Positions 40,762-48,776 of a stretch of DNA of 48,776 bases are shown here, piece by piece. A program made the translations under genes and the position numbers. The notes beneath the pieces were generated by a model. It had not been told where the DNA came from. It saw only the letters and a list, made by a program, of their open reading frames with translations, and did not search any database. The DNA is from Minisyncoccota bacterium. GTDB lineage: Bacteria; Patescibacteriota; Minisyncoccia; Minisyncoccales; Minisyncoccaceae. The stretch lies in the NCBI GenBank assembly GCA_028692555.1, contig JAQUXE010000003.1, positions 1 through 48,776 on the forward strand, in the 5' to 3' direction. Positions within the stretch are counted from its first letter, which is position 1. Each line of letters opens with the position of its first letter.

Positions 40762-41766
40762 ATGAATTATGAATTAGATGGTTTTATTATTGCTAGGGTT
40801 ATTTCTGAAAGCAAAGGCTCTTATGAAGTAGTAAGCAAGAATGGTAATTTTATAGCAAGAGTAACTGGAAAACAAATGCTCGATGCTTCTTCAAGAGACG
40901 ACTATCCAGCTGTTGGTGATTGGGTTACAATCACCGAGCTTGATCAAAAGCAGGCTGTAATTCACAAGATATTGCCTAGAAAGACAATAATAAAGAGAAG
41001 TCGAAGAAATAACGAAATTCAAATCATTGGAACAAACATCGATGTGGTTTTTATTGTTGAGTCAGTTAATCGTGACTATAATCTTAATCGTTTTGAAAGA
41101 TATTTTGCAATAGTTAAGAATCAAGACATTCAGCCAGTTATTATTCTTAATAAAATAGATTTAATCTCTCAGGATGAGTTAGATTTAATAATCTCTCAAA
41201 CACAGAAAAGATTTAATAATATTGATATTATCTTGACGAGTGTGTTTAGAAAAGAAGGAATCAATAATTTAAAAGATTATATCAAGAAAGACAAAACATA
41301 TTGCTTTCTTGGTTCTTCTGGAGTTGGCAAGTCATCTTTAATTAATAGTTTAATTGGAAGTGATGATATTAAGACGGGAGATATAAGTAGTTATAGTGAA
41401 AGGGGTAAGCATATTACAACAAAAAGAAAAATGTATTTTCTAGAGAGCGGTGGTATTGTAATAGACAATCCAGGAATTAGGGGAATTGGAGTTATGGATA
41501 ACAAGGTAGAGGAATCTTTCGATGAGATAATTGAACTTGCAAAGAATTGTAAATATAGTGATTGTACTCACACTAGCGAGCGCGATTGTGCAGTTTTAAA
41601 ATCATTAGAACAGGGGACTTTAGATAAATCAAAATATAATAATTATATAAATCTTAAGAAAGAAACAGAGTTTTATGAGATGTCTACTCTTGAAAAAAGA
41701 AAAAAAGACAAGAATTTTGGAAGATTTATAAAAAAGGCAAAAAAGGATCTAGAGAGATGTGAGTAG
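40762..41766 (+). CDS. rsgA: Ribosome small-subunit-dependent GTPase RsgA
   Basis: 334 aa. Circularly permuted GTPase that checks late 30S maturation. An OB domain (about 1-75) is followed by the permuted GTPase: G4 NKID at 130-133, G1 GSSGVGKSS at 184-192, then G3-like DNPGIRG near 235. The zinc knuckle ligands are Cys263, Cys268, His270 and Cys276 (CKYSDCTH, then DC). A lysine-rich C-terminus follows. Monocistronic by context, with gaps on both sides. Confidence 0.95.
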   Translation: MNYELDGFIIARVISESKGSYEVVSKNGNFIARVTGKQMLDASSRDDYPAVGDWVTITELDQKQAVIHKILPRKTIIKRSRRNNEIQIIGTNIDVVFIVESVNRDYNLNRFERYFAIVKNQDIQPVIILNKIDLISQDELDLIISQTQKRFNNIDIILTSVFRKEGINNLKDYIKKDKTYCFLGSSGVGKSSLINSLIGSDDIKTGDISSYSERGKHITTKRKMYFLESGGIVIDNPGIRGIGVMDNKVEESFDEIIELAKNCKYSDCTHTSERDCAVLKSLEQGTLDKSKYNNYINLKKETEFYEMSTLEKRKKDKNFGRFIKKAKKDLERCE

Positions 41767-41775
41767 TTAAACCCT

Positions 41776-41804
41776 TTGATTTTTTCTTGATTTTTTACTA
41801 TAAT
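41776..41804 (+). promoter_or_regulatory. Leaderless promoter of the 41812-47516 run
   Basis: TTGATT (41776-41781), 17 bp, consensus TATAAT (41799-41804), then 7 nt to the ATG at 41812. Would drive the glycoside hydrolase through rpoD. Confidence 0.7.
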
Positions 41805-41811
41805 AGCAATA

Positions 41812-42807
41812 ATGCTTCCTATAATAAAGTATTTTTTATGGCTTCTGTTGTTAGTAATTATGCCGATAATTATCTATTTTTTTGTTGGTTTTAGTGAAAA
41901 GAAAGAAGATATTAAGTGGGGAGTTAACTTTTCTTCTAAACAAACAGATTTTTTAGAGATTGATGATAAAGAAACATATCTTGCTTTAATAGAAGACCTT
42001 GGTTTTAAAAACATTAAAATATCAGTTCATTGGGATTTACTCGAAAAAGAATTTGAAAAATATGATTTTTCCTTACTTGATTGGCAAATTGAAAAAGCTA
42101 AAGAGAATAATGTAAGTTTAGTTTTAGCAATAGGAATGAGAACTCCTCGCTGGCCAGAGTGTCATATTCCTGAATGGGCAGAGAAATTAGATAAAAAAGA
42201 ACAGCAGTCAAGTATTATTGATTTAATTGAAACAATTGTTATAAGGTATAAGAATGAGGATGCGATTGTTGCTTGGCAGATTGAGAATGAGGTTCTTTTG
42301 GGTTTTGGTAAATGTCCGTGGAAAGATGTAGATTTCTTTAAAAAAGAAATTAGATCAATTAAAGAAATTGATAAGAAAAGGCCTGTTATTATTACCGATA
42401 GCGGAGAGTTATCTTTTTGGATCGCATCTTCAAAACTAGGGGGTGATATTATAGGGGTAACAACTTATAAGAAAATATGGGAGAGTCATATTAAAGAATA
42501 TATTTCATATGCCTTGCCACCAATATTTTATGAAAGAAGAGCCAGTTTAGTTAAATTAATATTTAATAAAGAGGTGATCGGAACTGAGCTTCAGGCAGAA
42601 CCATGGTGTGCTAATTCAATAATGAATAGCTCGCTAGAGGAGCAAGCAAAAACAATGGACCTAGAGCAATTTAAAAGAAATGTAAATTTTGCTAAAAAGA
42701 CAGGGATTAAAGAGTTTTATTTCTGGGGAGGAGAATGGTGGTATTATATGTTAAAAACTCATGGAGATGATAAAATATGGGAAGAGGTTAAGATTATGTT
42801 AAATTAA
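41812..42807 (+). CDS. Membrane-anchored glycoside hydrolase (clan GH-A-like)
   Basis: 331 aa. An N-terminal transmembrane anchor (residues about 4-25) is followed by a TIM-barrel catalytic domain. WGVNFSSKQ near 36 and HWDLLEKEFEKYDFSLLDWQIEKAKEN near 73-100 are typical of GH5/GH42-like barrels. The acid/base pair is Asn159-Glu160 in AWQIENE; the nucleophile is probably Glu259 or Glu263 in IGTELQAEPW. The specificity is unknown. It likely works outside the membrane on wall or host glycans. Followed after 4 bp by a GT2 gene. Confidence 0.75.
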   Translation: MLPIIKYFLWLLLLVIMPIIIYFFVGFSEKKEDIKWGVNFSSKQTDFLEIDDKETYLALIEDLGFKNIKISVHWDLLEKEFEKYDFSLLDWQIEKAKENNVSLVLAIGMRTPRWPECHIPEWAEKLDKKEQQSSIIDLIETIVIRYKNEDAIVAWQIENEVLLGFGKCPWKDVDFFKKEIRSIKEIDKKRPVIITDSGELSFWIASSKLGGDIIGVTTYKKIWESHIKEYISYALPPIFYERRASLVKLIFNKEVIGTELQAEPWCANSIMNSSLEEQAKTMDLEQFKRNVNFAKKTGIKEFYFWGGEWWYYMLKTHGDDKIWEEVKIMLN

Positions 42808-42811
42808 AAAT

Positions 42812-43516
42812 ATGCTAAGTATAATTATACCAACACTAAACGAAGAGAAGAATATAGACAGAATCTTAGAGCTTATTAAAGGTACTATTTTTAGTGATTA
42901 TGAAATAATCATAGCTGATGCTGGTTCGACTGATGGAACAGTGAAATTAGCGAAAGATTATGATTGTATTATTACTAAAGGAGGACTTCCGGCAAAGGGA
43001 AGGAATTGTGGGGCAGAAATTGCTAAGGGGGACGTTCTTTTATTTCTTGATGCTGATTTAGATATACGGCCTAAGGATTTTGTTTCTCAAGCAATTAAGA
43101 GATTTAATGAAAAGAAATTAGATATTGCTTCTTTTCCAATATATCCTCAAAAGAACAACTTCTATATGAATCCATTTACATTGAGTTTTTTCTATAATAT
43201 TCCACAATTTATTTTTAAAGATATTTTTCCAATGGGAGCAATGGGGATAATGGTTAAAAAGGATTTATTTAATAAGGTGGGTGGGTTTGATGAAACAATT
43301 TCTTTAGCAGAAGATCATTATTTTATTCAGCAAGCTGATAAAACAGGAAGGTTTGGAATAATTTCTTCTGTTAGGATATATATGCCCTTAAGGAGGTTTG
43401 AAACAGATGGTTATTTTAGAACAGCGTTCAAGTATTTAATTTGTGGATTTAGATTGTTTTTTTCTAAGCCAACAAGAAATGTTAAGTATGATTTTAATCA
43501 TTATGATAAGAAATAA
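42812..43516 (+). CDS. Family 2 glycosyltransferase
   Basis: 234 aa, GT-A fold. SIIIPTLNEEKNIDRILE at the N-terminus, IADAGSTDGT near 34, and the metal-binding DADLD at about 75-79 (LLFLDADLDIRP). The C-terminal GGFDETISLAEDHYFIQQADKTG contains the catalytic ED(H) acid. A short hydrophobic stretch near 195-205 could contact the membrane. The form resembles dolichyl-phosphate-mannose-type or rhamnosyl-type GT2 enzymes; substrate unknown. Pairs with the preceding hydrolase. Confidence 0.88.
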   Translation: MLSIIIPTLNEEKNIDRILELIKGTIFSDYEIIIADAGSTDGTVKLAKDYDCIITKGGLPAKGRNCGAEIAKGDVLLFLDADLDIRPKDFVSQAIKRFNEKKLDIASFPIYPQKNNFYMNPFTLSFFYNIPQFIFKDIFPMGAMGIMVKKDLFNKVGGFDETISLAEDHYFIQQADKTGRFGIISSVRIYMPLRRFETDGYFRTAFKYLICGFRLFFSKPTRNVKYDFNHYDKK

Positions 43517-43521
43517 GAATT

Positions 43522-44751
43522 ATGTACGAATTACCAGAATTTAATATTAAGAAAAAAGAAAGTAAACCTTTTAAAGGATGGTTTCTAATAATAGTTTTCT
43601 TGCTAGGATTACTAGGAGGCGCTTCTGCTAGTTATATTTTTTATTTAAAGCTAAAGCAAGAGATTATTAACGCAGGAGTTCCAATTATTCACTCAGAGAG
43701 AGTTGTAGAAATTGAAAAGGAATATATTCCTCAAACAACACAGGAGCAAAAGATAATTGATGTTGTTAAAGAAAACTCACCTTCAGTTGTAAGCGTTGTT
43801 GCCTATAAAGATATGCCTGTTTATGAGCAATCATATAGTCAAGATTTCTTCTTTATTATTCCAAGATTAGAGCAAAAGGGAACAGAAAGACAGCAAGTTG
43901 GAGCGGGGACTGGCTTCATTGTTTCCGAAGATGGATTAATATTAACTAACAAGCACGTTGTTAGTGATGTTGATGCAGAATATGTTGTTGTTATGACTGA
44001 CAATAAAGAATATAATGCCAAGGTCTTAGCTAGGGATCCAGTTCAGGACTTAGCAATAATGAAGATTGAAGGAGGGAATAATTTAAAGCCATTGAGACTT
44101 GGGAATGTTGATGATATTCAAATAGGTCAAACTGTAATTGCTATTGGTAATGCTTTGGGAAGATTCCAAAATACCGTTTCAGTTGGAGTTGTCTCTGGGT
44201 TGGGCAGAACAATAGTTGCTACAGGAACAGACTCCACCACTGAAAGATTAGAAGATATTATTCAAACAGATACAGCAATTAATAGAGGAAATTCAGGTGG
44301 TCCATTAATTAACTTAAAAGGAGAAGTCGTTGGGATTAATACTGCAATATCTACAGAAGGACAAGGCATTGGCTTTGCTATTTCAATAGATAAAGCTAAA
44401 AGAAGTATTGAGCAAGTTAAAACAATAGGCAAAATATCATACCCATATATGGGGTTGAGATATGTAATTTTAGATAAGGAGGTTAGTAAGGCAAGGAGTG
44501 CTGATGTTGATTATGGAGCATTAGTTGTCGGAGATAATGATTCAGCGGTTATTAAGGATTCTCCTGCTGAAGAAGCAGGAATAAAAGAGGGCGATATAAT
44601 TTTAGAAATGAACGGAGAAAAAGTGACAAAAGATAACTCATTAGCAAGAATAATTTCAAAGTATAATCCTTTTGAAAAAGTTAATCTCAAAGTATTGAGA
44701 GATGGCCAAGAAATATATTTGAATATTGTTTTAGGAGAATGGAAAGAGTAA
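43522..44751 (+). CDS. HtrA/DegP-like serine protease
   Basis: 409 aa. Signal anchor at about residues 20-44. The S1C trypsin-like domain has the triad His145 (TNKHVV), Asp176 (QDLAIM) and Ser258 (RGNSGGPL). One PDZ domain follows at about 310-405 (DSPAEEAGIKEGDIILEMNGEKV). Acts outside the membrane on misfolded or surface proteins. A single PDZ domain is usual for compact HtrA. Gaps of 5 and 4 bp to neighbours suggest the same transcript. Confidence 0.93.
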   Translation: MYELPEFNIKKKESKPFKGWFLIIVFLLGLLGGASASYIFYLKLKQEIINAGVPIIHSERVVEIEKEYIPQTTQEQKIIDVVKENSPSVVSVVAYKDMPVYEQSYSQDFFFIIPRLEQKGTERQQVGAGTGFIVSEDGLILTNKHVVSDVDAEYVVVMTDNKEYNAKVLARDPVQDLAIMKIEGGNNLKPLRLGNVDDIQIGQTVIAIGNALGRFQNTVSVGVVSGLGRTIVATGTDSTTERLEDIIQTDTAINRGNSGGPLINLKGEVVGINTAISTEGQGIGFAISIDKAKRSIEQVKTIGKISYPYMGLRYVILDKEVSKARSADVDYGALVVGDNDSAVIKDSPAEEAGIKEGDIILEMNGEKVTKDNSLARIISKYNPFEKVNLKVLRDGQEIYLNIVLGEWKE

Positions 44752-44755
44752 AGTT

Positions 44756-46414
44756 ATGAATTCAGAAATAGAACAAATCAAATCCCGTCTTAATATAGTG
44801 GACATTATAGGTGAATACATTAAGCTCGAAAAAGCAGGCATTAATTATCGAGCGCCTTGTCCATTTCATAACGAAAAGACGCCATCATTCTTCGTTTCTC
44901 CATCTCGTCAAATGTGGCATTGTTTTGGGGGATGTAATGAAGGAGGTGATATCTTTAAGTTCGTAATGAAGATTGAAGGCGTCGAATTTATAGACGCTTT
45001 AAAATTGCTTGCAAAAAAAGCAGGAGTTCAATTAAAGGAGAGTTCAAAAAAATATGAAGAAATAAAAACACAAAGAGAAATATTGCTTAGTATATGTAAA
45101 AAGGCCACTGCCTTTTTTTCTACTCAATTAGAAAAAAGTAAAAGTGGACTAGAAGCAAAGGATTATCTATTAAAAAGAGGATTTAAAGAAGAAACAATTA
45201 AAGATTGGAAGATTGGTTATGCTCCCTCAACGTGGAATAGTCTGTGTGATTACTTAATTGGTCTTGGATATAAAAGAGAAGATATTATTAATGCTGGAAT
45301 GGCTTCAGAAAAGTTCTTTGATAGATTCCGCTCTAGAATCATTTTTCCAATTTGTGATGCTAGCGGACAGTCAATCGGTTTTACAGGGAGAGTTTTTAAT
45401 TCAGAAGATGAAGCAAAATATTTAAATACTCCTAATACATTATTATATGATAAGAGTCAGGCATTGTATGGGATAGATAAAGCAAAGATAGAAATTAGAA
45501 AAAAAGACAGCTGTATTTTAGTTGAGGGAAATGTTGATTGTATCATGTCTCATCAGTCAGGAGTAAAAAATTGCCTTGCAGTTTCGGGAACTGCTTTAAC
45601 AACAATTCATCTGGGAATCATTAAAAGATTTTCCAATAATCTTACCTTTGCTTTTGATATGGATCTTGCTGGTAATAATGCGACTAAAAAGGGAATAGAT
45701 ATAGCAATAAATAATGGTTTTAATGTAAAAGTTATAGCAATGAACAATGAAAAGGATCCTGCGGATATAATATTAAGTAGCGGGGAAGAAGAATGGAAGA
45801 GAATTATTGAAGGAGCGAAGCCAATTAATCAATTCTATTTTGATTTAGCTCTTAAGAATAAAGATGTTAAATCAATCGAAGATCAGAAGAGAATAGTTGA
45901 TGAGCTATTGCCTATTTTCAAGAAAATTGATAATACCATAGAACAGACCCATTGGATACAAAAATTAGCAGAAGTGCTTTCAATAAGAGAAGATGACGTT
46001 AGGCAAGAGATGAAGAAAGTTAAATTACCTGATCAAGAATTTGAAATTCAAAAGGAAAAGAAGGGAAAACCAAGAAGGGAGCTTTTAGAGGAAACTATTC
46101 TTTCAATAATTTTGATTAATCCTTTAATGGTTGAAAAGTTAAATCAAGAACAAAAAGAACTTTTTACTTTCATAGAAGATAAAAAAGACGACAGCTACAT
46201 CATAATGAAGTCAGAACTATTAAAGGAAGAAGAGATAGATATAGATGATGAGTGGCACAAGTGTGTTTACGAAATAGAAAACATATATAGGGAAGAAAAG
46301 AGAAAAAAGATAATAGTAGAGATTAAGGAAAAAGAAAAAGAAGGTTCATTTGAGGAAGTTAAAAAACTTTTATTAGAGTTTAATAAATTAACAAAAAAAG
46401 ATGATAAAAAATAA
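44756..46414 (+). CDS. dnaG: DNA primase
   Basis: 552 aa. Synthesises RNA primers for replication. The CHC2-type zinc domain has Cys35, His38, Cys56 and Cys60 ([18 protein letters not shown]). The second Cys pair is spaced C-x3-C rather than the usual C-x2-C. The TOPRIM core has [14 protein letters not shown] near 258 and [15 protein letters not shown] near 300. The C-terminal helicase-binding domain is short and rich in Lys/Glu. It overlaps rpoD by 14 bp, giving the classical dnaG-rpoD pairing while rpsU sits elsewhere. Confidence 0.95.
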   Translation: MNSEIEQIKSRLNIVDIIGEYIKLEKAGINYRAPCPFHNEKTPSFFVSPSRQMWHCFGGCNEGGDIFKFVMKIEGVEFIDALKLLAKKAGVQLKESSKKYEEIKTQREILLSICKKATAFFSTQLEKSKSGLEAKDYLLKRGFKEETIKDWKIGYAPSTWNSLCDYLIGLGYKREDIINAGMASEKFFDRFRSRIIFPICDASGQSIGFTGRVFNSEDEAKYLNTPNTLLYDKSQALYGIDKAKIEIRKKDSCILVEGNVDCIMSHQSGVKNCLAVSGTALTTIHLGIIKRFSNNLTFAFDMDLAGNNATKKGIDIAINNGFNVKVIAMNNEKDPADIILSSGEEEWKRIIEGAKPINQFYFDLALKNKDVKSIEDQKRIVDELLPIFKKIDNTIEQTHWIQKLAEVLSIREDDVRQEMKKVKLPDQEFEIQKEKKGKPRRELLEETILSIILINPLMVEKLNQEQKELFTFIEDKKDDSYIIMKSELLKEEEIDIDDEWHKCVYEIENIYREEKRKKIIVEIKEKEKEGSFEEVKKLLLEFNKLTKKDDKK

Positions 46415-47516
46415 AAAAGAAACTCCTAAAAAGAAGGTTGTTAAAAGAAAGAAAAAGGTTGTTTCTATTATCACGGTTGAGAAACTAAACGAACTTATTA
46501 AGAAAGGTAAGACCAGGGGATTTGTTACTTTTGGTGAAATACTAATCTTTTTTCCAAATATTGAAGATAATATTCAAGAGTTAGACGATATGCTTCAGAA
46601 ACTAGAGCAGTTGGGGATAGAAATTAAAGAATCAAGAGGCTATTTAGATGGGGGCAAAATTACAAAGAAAAAGAGATCAGTTTCTGCTAGAATAGACTCT
46701 GTTCAATCATACTTAAAAGAAATTGGAAAGATATCTGCAATTACAGCAAAGGACGAAAAAGAGCTAGCTAGGAGAATTGAAGACGGGGACGAAGATGCTA
46801 AAAGACGACTTGCTGAAGCTAACTTAAGACTAGTTGTTTCTATTGCTAAAAAATACATTGGTCGTTCTCCTAACTTGACCCTGTTAGACCTTGTGCAAGA
46901 GGGCAATCTAGGCCTATTTAGAGCCGTAGAGAAGTTTGATTGGAGGAAGGGGTACAAATTCTCAACATATGCTACATGGTGGATTAGGCAGACAATTACG
47001 CGTGCATTAGCTGATCAGGCCAGAACAATTAGAATACCTGTTCATATGATTGAAACTCTTACTAAATATACCCAAGCTAAAAGAAAACTATTGCAAGAGC
47101 TAGACAGAGAACCATTAGATGAAGAAGTTGCTGCAGAAATGGGTCTCGAGGTTGAAAAGGTTCGTCACCTAGAGAAAATATCACAAAAAGCAATATCCCT
47201 TGAAACACCAGTTGGAGAAGATGAGAAGGATAGTGTTTTGGGAGAATTTATTAAAGATGAAAAGATTGAATCACCATCATCACAAGCTGGGAGAACTCTT
47301 TTAAGGGAACATTTGGATAATATATTTAATGACCTTGCTGAAAGGGAAAGAAAAATCATTGCAATGAGGTTTGGCTTAGAAGATGGTGTTACTCATACTC
47401 TAGAAGAAGTAGGACAAGAGTTTAATGTTACTCGTGAAAGAATTAGACAGATTGAAGCTAAGGCGATAGAGAAGATTAGGGGACACAAGGATTTAAAGAA
47501 ACTAGAGGGATATTAA
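46401..47516 (+). CDS. rpoD: Primary sigma factor (sigma-70)
   Basis: 371 aa. A Lys-rich N-terminus and a short region 1.1-like segment ([20 protein letters not shown]) precede region 1.2 ([13 protein letters not shown] near 107). Region 2 is canonical ([57 protein letters not shown]), with region 3 and region 4 ([22 protein letters not shown]) following. It reads TTGACA/TATAAT type promoters, the type seen throughout this window. It lies at the end of the dnaG transcript and is followed by an inverted-repeat region. Confidence 0.96.
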   Translation: MIKNKKETPKKKVVKRKKKVVSIITVEKLNELIKKGKTRGFVTFGEILIFFPNIEDNIQELDDMLQKLEQLGIEIKESRGYLDGGKITKKKRSVSARIDSVQSYLKEIGKISAITAKDEKELARRIEDGDEDAKRRLAEANLRLVVSIAKKYIGRSPNLTLLDLVQEGNLGLFRAVEKFDWRKGYKFSTYATWWIRQTITRALADQARTIRIPVHMIETLTKYTQAKRKLLQELDREPLDEEVAAEMGLEVEKVRHLEKISQKAISLETPVGEDEKDSVLGEFIKDEKIESPSSQAGRTLLREHLDNIFNDLAERERKIIAMRFGLEDGVTHTLEEVGQEFNVTRERIRQIEAKAIEKIRGHKDLKKLEGY

Positions 47517-47520
47517 AAAG

Positions 47521-47560
47521 ATTCGTCTATTATTCGTCTAATATATGTCTATAGACGAAT
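47521..47560 (+). repeat. Triple ATTCGTCTA repeat (two direct, one inverted)
   Basis: ATTCGTCTAT at 47521-47530, ATTCGTCTA at 47532-47540, and the inverted ATAGACGAAT at 47551-47560. The inverted copy can pair with either direct copy (10-bp stem with a 20-nt loop, or 9-bp stem with an 11-nt loop). It lies 4 bp after the rpoD stop. It may act as a weak terminator or an operator. Confidence 0.7.
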
Positions 47561-47614
47561 ATGTTTAATCCTAAATATACAATGAATACAAATATATCAC
47601 ATTACCAAAGATGC

Positions 47615-47642
47615 TGGACATTGTGTTATTTTATGCTATAAG
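47615..47642 (+). promoter_or_regulatory. Leadered promoter of the phytoene-synthase-like gene
   Basis: TGGACA (47615-47620), 16 bp, TATAAG (47637-47642) with an extended TGC. The transcript would start near 47649, leaving a leader of about 28 nt with GTGGTG (47665-47670) before the ATG at 47677. Confidence 0.45.
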
Positions 47643-47676
47643 ATAATAAGCACATTGAAATTGTGTGGTGATCGAA

Positions 47677-48549
47677 ATGATTAATGGTTACAAAGAACTT
47701 GTGGATGTTGAGCTTAGGAGAATGAGGAAAAATGACAAGATCTCCAAAAAACTTTTACATGTATTGCTAATATTGGGATACTTTTTATTGCCGGCGAAGT
47801 ATAAAGCAGCAGCATTGCTTTATGGTTGGTTCAGGGAGGTTGATGATGTCATTGACCAAGAGAAGTGTCCTCCGAACGGATACGATATTGATTCTTATAT
47901 CGAACAAAAAGAATTGATATTAAAAGGAGTAAGTACAGTCCAATTGAAAGAAGATATTATGCTTTTCTCTGCTTTAAGAATCTTCTCTAAAAAGAAGATA
48001 GATTTAAGTCAGGAAATAAAAGATCTCTTTTGCGCAATGAAAACAGAATACCTTAACAGGGGTAAATTTGTAAAAAGAGAAGATCTTTATAGTAATATGT
48101 ATCTTCAGGATAGGGCTGCATTAACAATCCTTGCGAAATTCTATAGCAATGGGAAGAAGTTTGAAAAGTTGGATCAAATTCTTTTCAGATTTTTCACGAG
48201 GGTCGATTCTTTGTTAGATCTTAAAGAAGATCTTACAAGAGGATTTATTAATATCCCATTAGAGGATGCTATAGAAATGGGTATAGATATTCAAACTCCC
48301 GCAGTTGAAATTCTTAGGAATCATAAGTTCCAAGAATGGTACAAGAGGGAGGTTGAGGAACTGATAATCAGACACGCAAGAGTTTATAAAATATTAGAGG
48401 AACGACGAGATTTGTTTTTACTAAAAGTTATTCTTGATTCTCATAAGTTAGGAGATGTCTTGAATTATTTAAAAGTCCATCCCTCTTTTTTATTTTTTAA
48501 AAAAACAAGTATTTACATTAATAATGGGTTGATAAAAAATTTAATTTAA
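47677..48549 (+). CDS. Squalene/phytoene synthase family protein
   Basis: 290 aa from the ATG at 47677. The family's first Asp-rich motif is Asp56-Asp60 in WFREVDDVID, and the second is Asp177-Asp185 in RVDSLLDLKEDL followed by RGFINIP, like the D-x-x-x-D and gRxYLP segments of head-to-head prenyl synthases. YLQDRAALTILAKF fits the central helix. It is rather divergent, and no other isoprenoid or carotenoid genes are nearby. A longer GTG start at 47665 is possible; the ATG is preferred because GTGGTG then serves as the ribosome binding site. Likely joins two prenyl diphosphates; product unknown. Confidence 0.7.
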   Translation: MINGYKELVDVELRRMRKNDKISKKLLHVLLILGYFLLPAKYKAAALLYGWFREVDDVIDQEKCPPNGYDIDSYIEQKELILKGVSTVQLKEDIMLFSALRIFSKKKIDLSQEIKDLFCAMKTEYLNRGKFVKREDLYSNMYLQDRAALTILAKFYSNGKKFEKLDQILFRFFTRVDSLLDLKEDLTRGFINIPLEDAIEMGIDIQTPAVEILRNHKFQEWYKREVEELIIRHARVYKILEERRDLFLLKVILDSHKLGDVLNYLKVHPSFLFFKKTSIYINNGLIKNLI

Positions 48550-48557
48550 GGTATATA
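48529..48557 (+). promoter_or_regulatory. tRNA-Asn promoter
   Basis: TTGATA (48529-48534), 17 bp, TATATA (48552-48557), 10 nt before the mature tRNA 5' end. It overlaps the end of the preceding gene. Confidence 0.5.
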
Positions 48558-48567
48558 TTAAATACAT

Positions 48568-48642
48568 TCCGGTGTGGCGCAATGGTAGCGCGGTTGCCTG
48601 TTAAGCAATAGGTTGTAGGTTCGAATCCTACCACCGGAGCCA
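48568..48642 (+). tRNA. tRNA-Asn (anticodon GTT)
   Basis: Acceptor TCCGGTG/CACCGGA, D arm GCGCAATGGTAGCGC, anticodon stem GTTGC/GCAAT around CTGTTAA (anticodon GTT), variable loop AGGTT, T arm GTAGG-TTCGAAT-CCTAC, discriminator G and an encoded CCA. All stems pair, with one G-U in the anticodon stem. Confidence 0.96.
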
Positions 48643-48669
48643 AATTGTGTGTTCGGCGTTTGTTGCCTC

Positions 48670-48745
48670 GGCGCAAAGCGCCTCGGCACGCGCCCTGCGG
48701 GCGCTAAGGTCTGATTTTAAGAGGATTTGCCACGCTCCGCGTGGC
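48670..48745 (+). repeat. Three GC-rich hairpins with 3-nt loops
   Basis: GGCGC-AAA-GCGCC (48670-48682), GCGCCC-TGC-GGGCGC (48690-48704) and GCCACGC-TCC-GCGTGGC (48729-48745), all perfect stems. They follow the tRNA-Asn and are far richer in GC than the rest of the window. They resemble intergenic palindromic (REP-like) elements. No coding sequence is visible from 48643 to the end. Confidence 0.75.
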
Positions 48746-48776
48746 TCAAAAACCAATTCCCGTTCCCGCAAAATTC

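Overview
The window looks like a chromosomal stretch of a small-genome, anaerobic bacterium of the Candidate Phyla Radiation (Patescibacteria), most likely Parcubacteria-like. This placement is inferred from several traits: strongly AT-rich sequence, extremely tight packing (most neighbours overlap by 4-22 bp), short forms of many families, a eukaryote-like isoleucyl-tRNA synthetase signature, a short bS21, an intein in an anaerobic ribonucleotide reductase, a fused 2-oxoacid:acceptor oxidoreductase, ComEC without a C-terminal lactamase domain, and small surface proteins. No 16S rRNA or other decisive marker is present.

Layout. 1-1320: a secreted or anchored FISUMP-domain surface protein with its own leadered promoter and a terminator. 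1327-13522: one long run (histidine phosphatase, ileS, unknown, surface protein, glycine-tRNA ligase, membrane coiled-coil protein, M16 peptidase, AI-2E-type permease, metG, tatD). 13523-14027: the only long gene-free stretch. It lies between two near-identical 64-bp copies of the tatD 3' end and holds a hairpin, a G8 run inside a promoter-like sequence and a broken minus-strand reading frame. 14028-23129: an orphan MNT nucleotidyltransferase, a small membrane protein, leuS, glmS, the korA/korB-type oxidoreductase, a YvcK/CofD-family gene and a GlmU-like nucleotidyltransferase, closed by a convergent tRNA-Leu. 23274-24913: parAB. 24915-27413 (minus): pth-topA. 27477-32546: lepB, hisS, rpsU, yqeY, ybeY, ftsA, ftsZ. 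32606-38552: nrdD with an intein, a small zinc/glycyl-radical protein, nrdG, a rhomboid protease and comEC. 38567-47516: a GT-B-like protein with an EamA-like permease, rsgA, a glycoside hydrolase, a GT2 glycosyltransferase, an HtrA protease, dnaG and rpoD. 47677-48776: a squalene/phytoene-synthase-like gene, tRNA-Asn and three GC-rich hairpins.

How the genes work together. Most of the window is core information processing: five aminoacyl-tRNA synthetases, two tRNAs, Pth, RsgA, YbeY, bS21, primase, housekeeping sigma factor, topoisomerase I, ParAB and FtsAZ. Added to this are anaerobic dNTP synthesis (NrdD/NrdG), amino-sugar supply (GlmS and a GlmU-like enzyme), DNA uptake (ComEC) and envelope functions (LepB, HtrA, rhomboid, glycosyltransferases).

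Two observations stand out. First, a separate 86-residue gene just after nrdD carries an almost base-for-base copy of the NrdD glycyl-radical loop behind a four-cysteine motif. It looks like a spare-part protein for NrdD, analogous to YfiD/GrcA for pyruvate formate-lyase. Second, nearly every apparent transcription-unit start has a sigma-70 type -10 box ending 6 or 7 nt before the ATG, usually with a -35-like hexamer exactly 17 bp upstream, which predicts widespread leaderless mRNAs. In the pth/lepB pair two such promoters share one -35 box.
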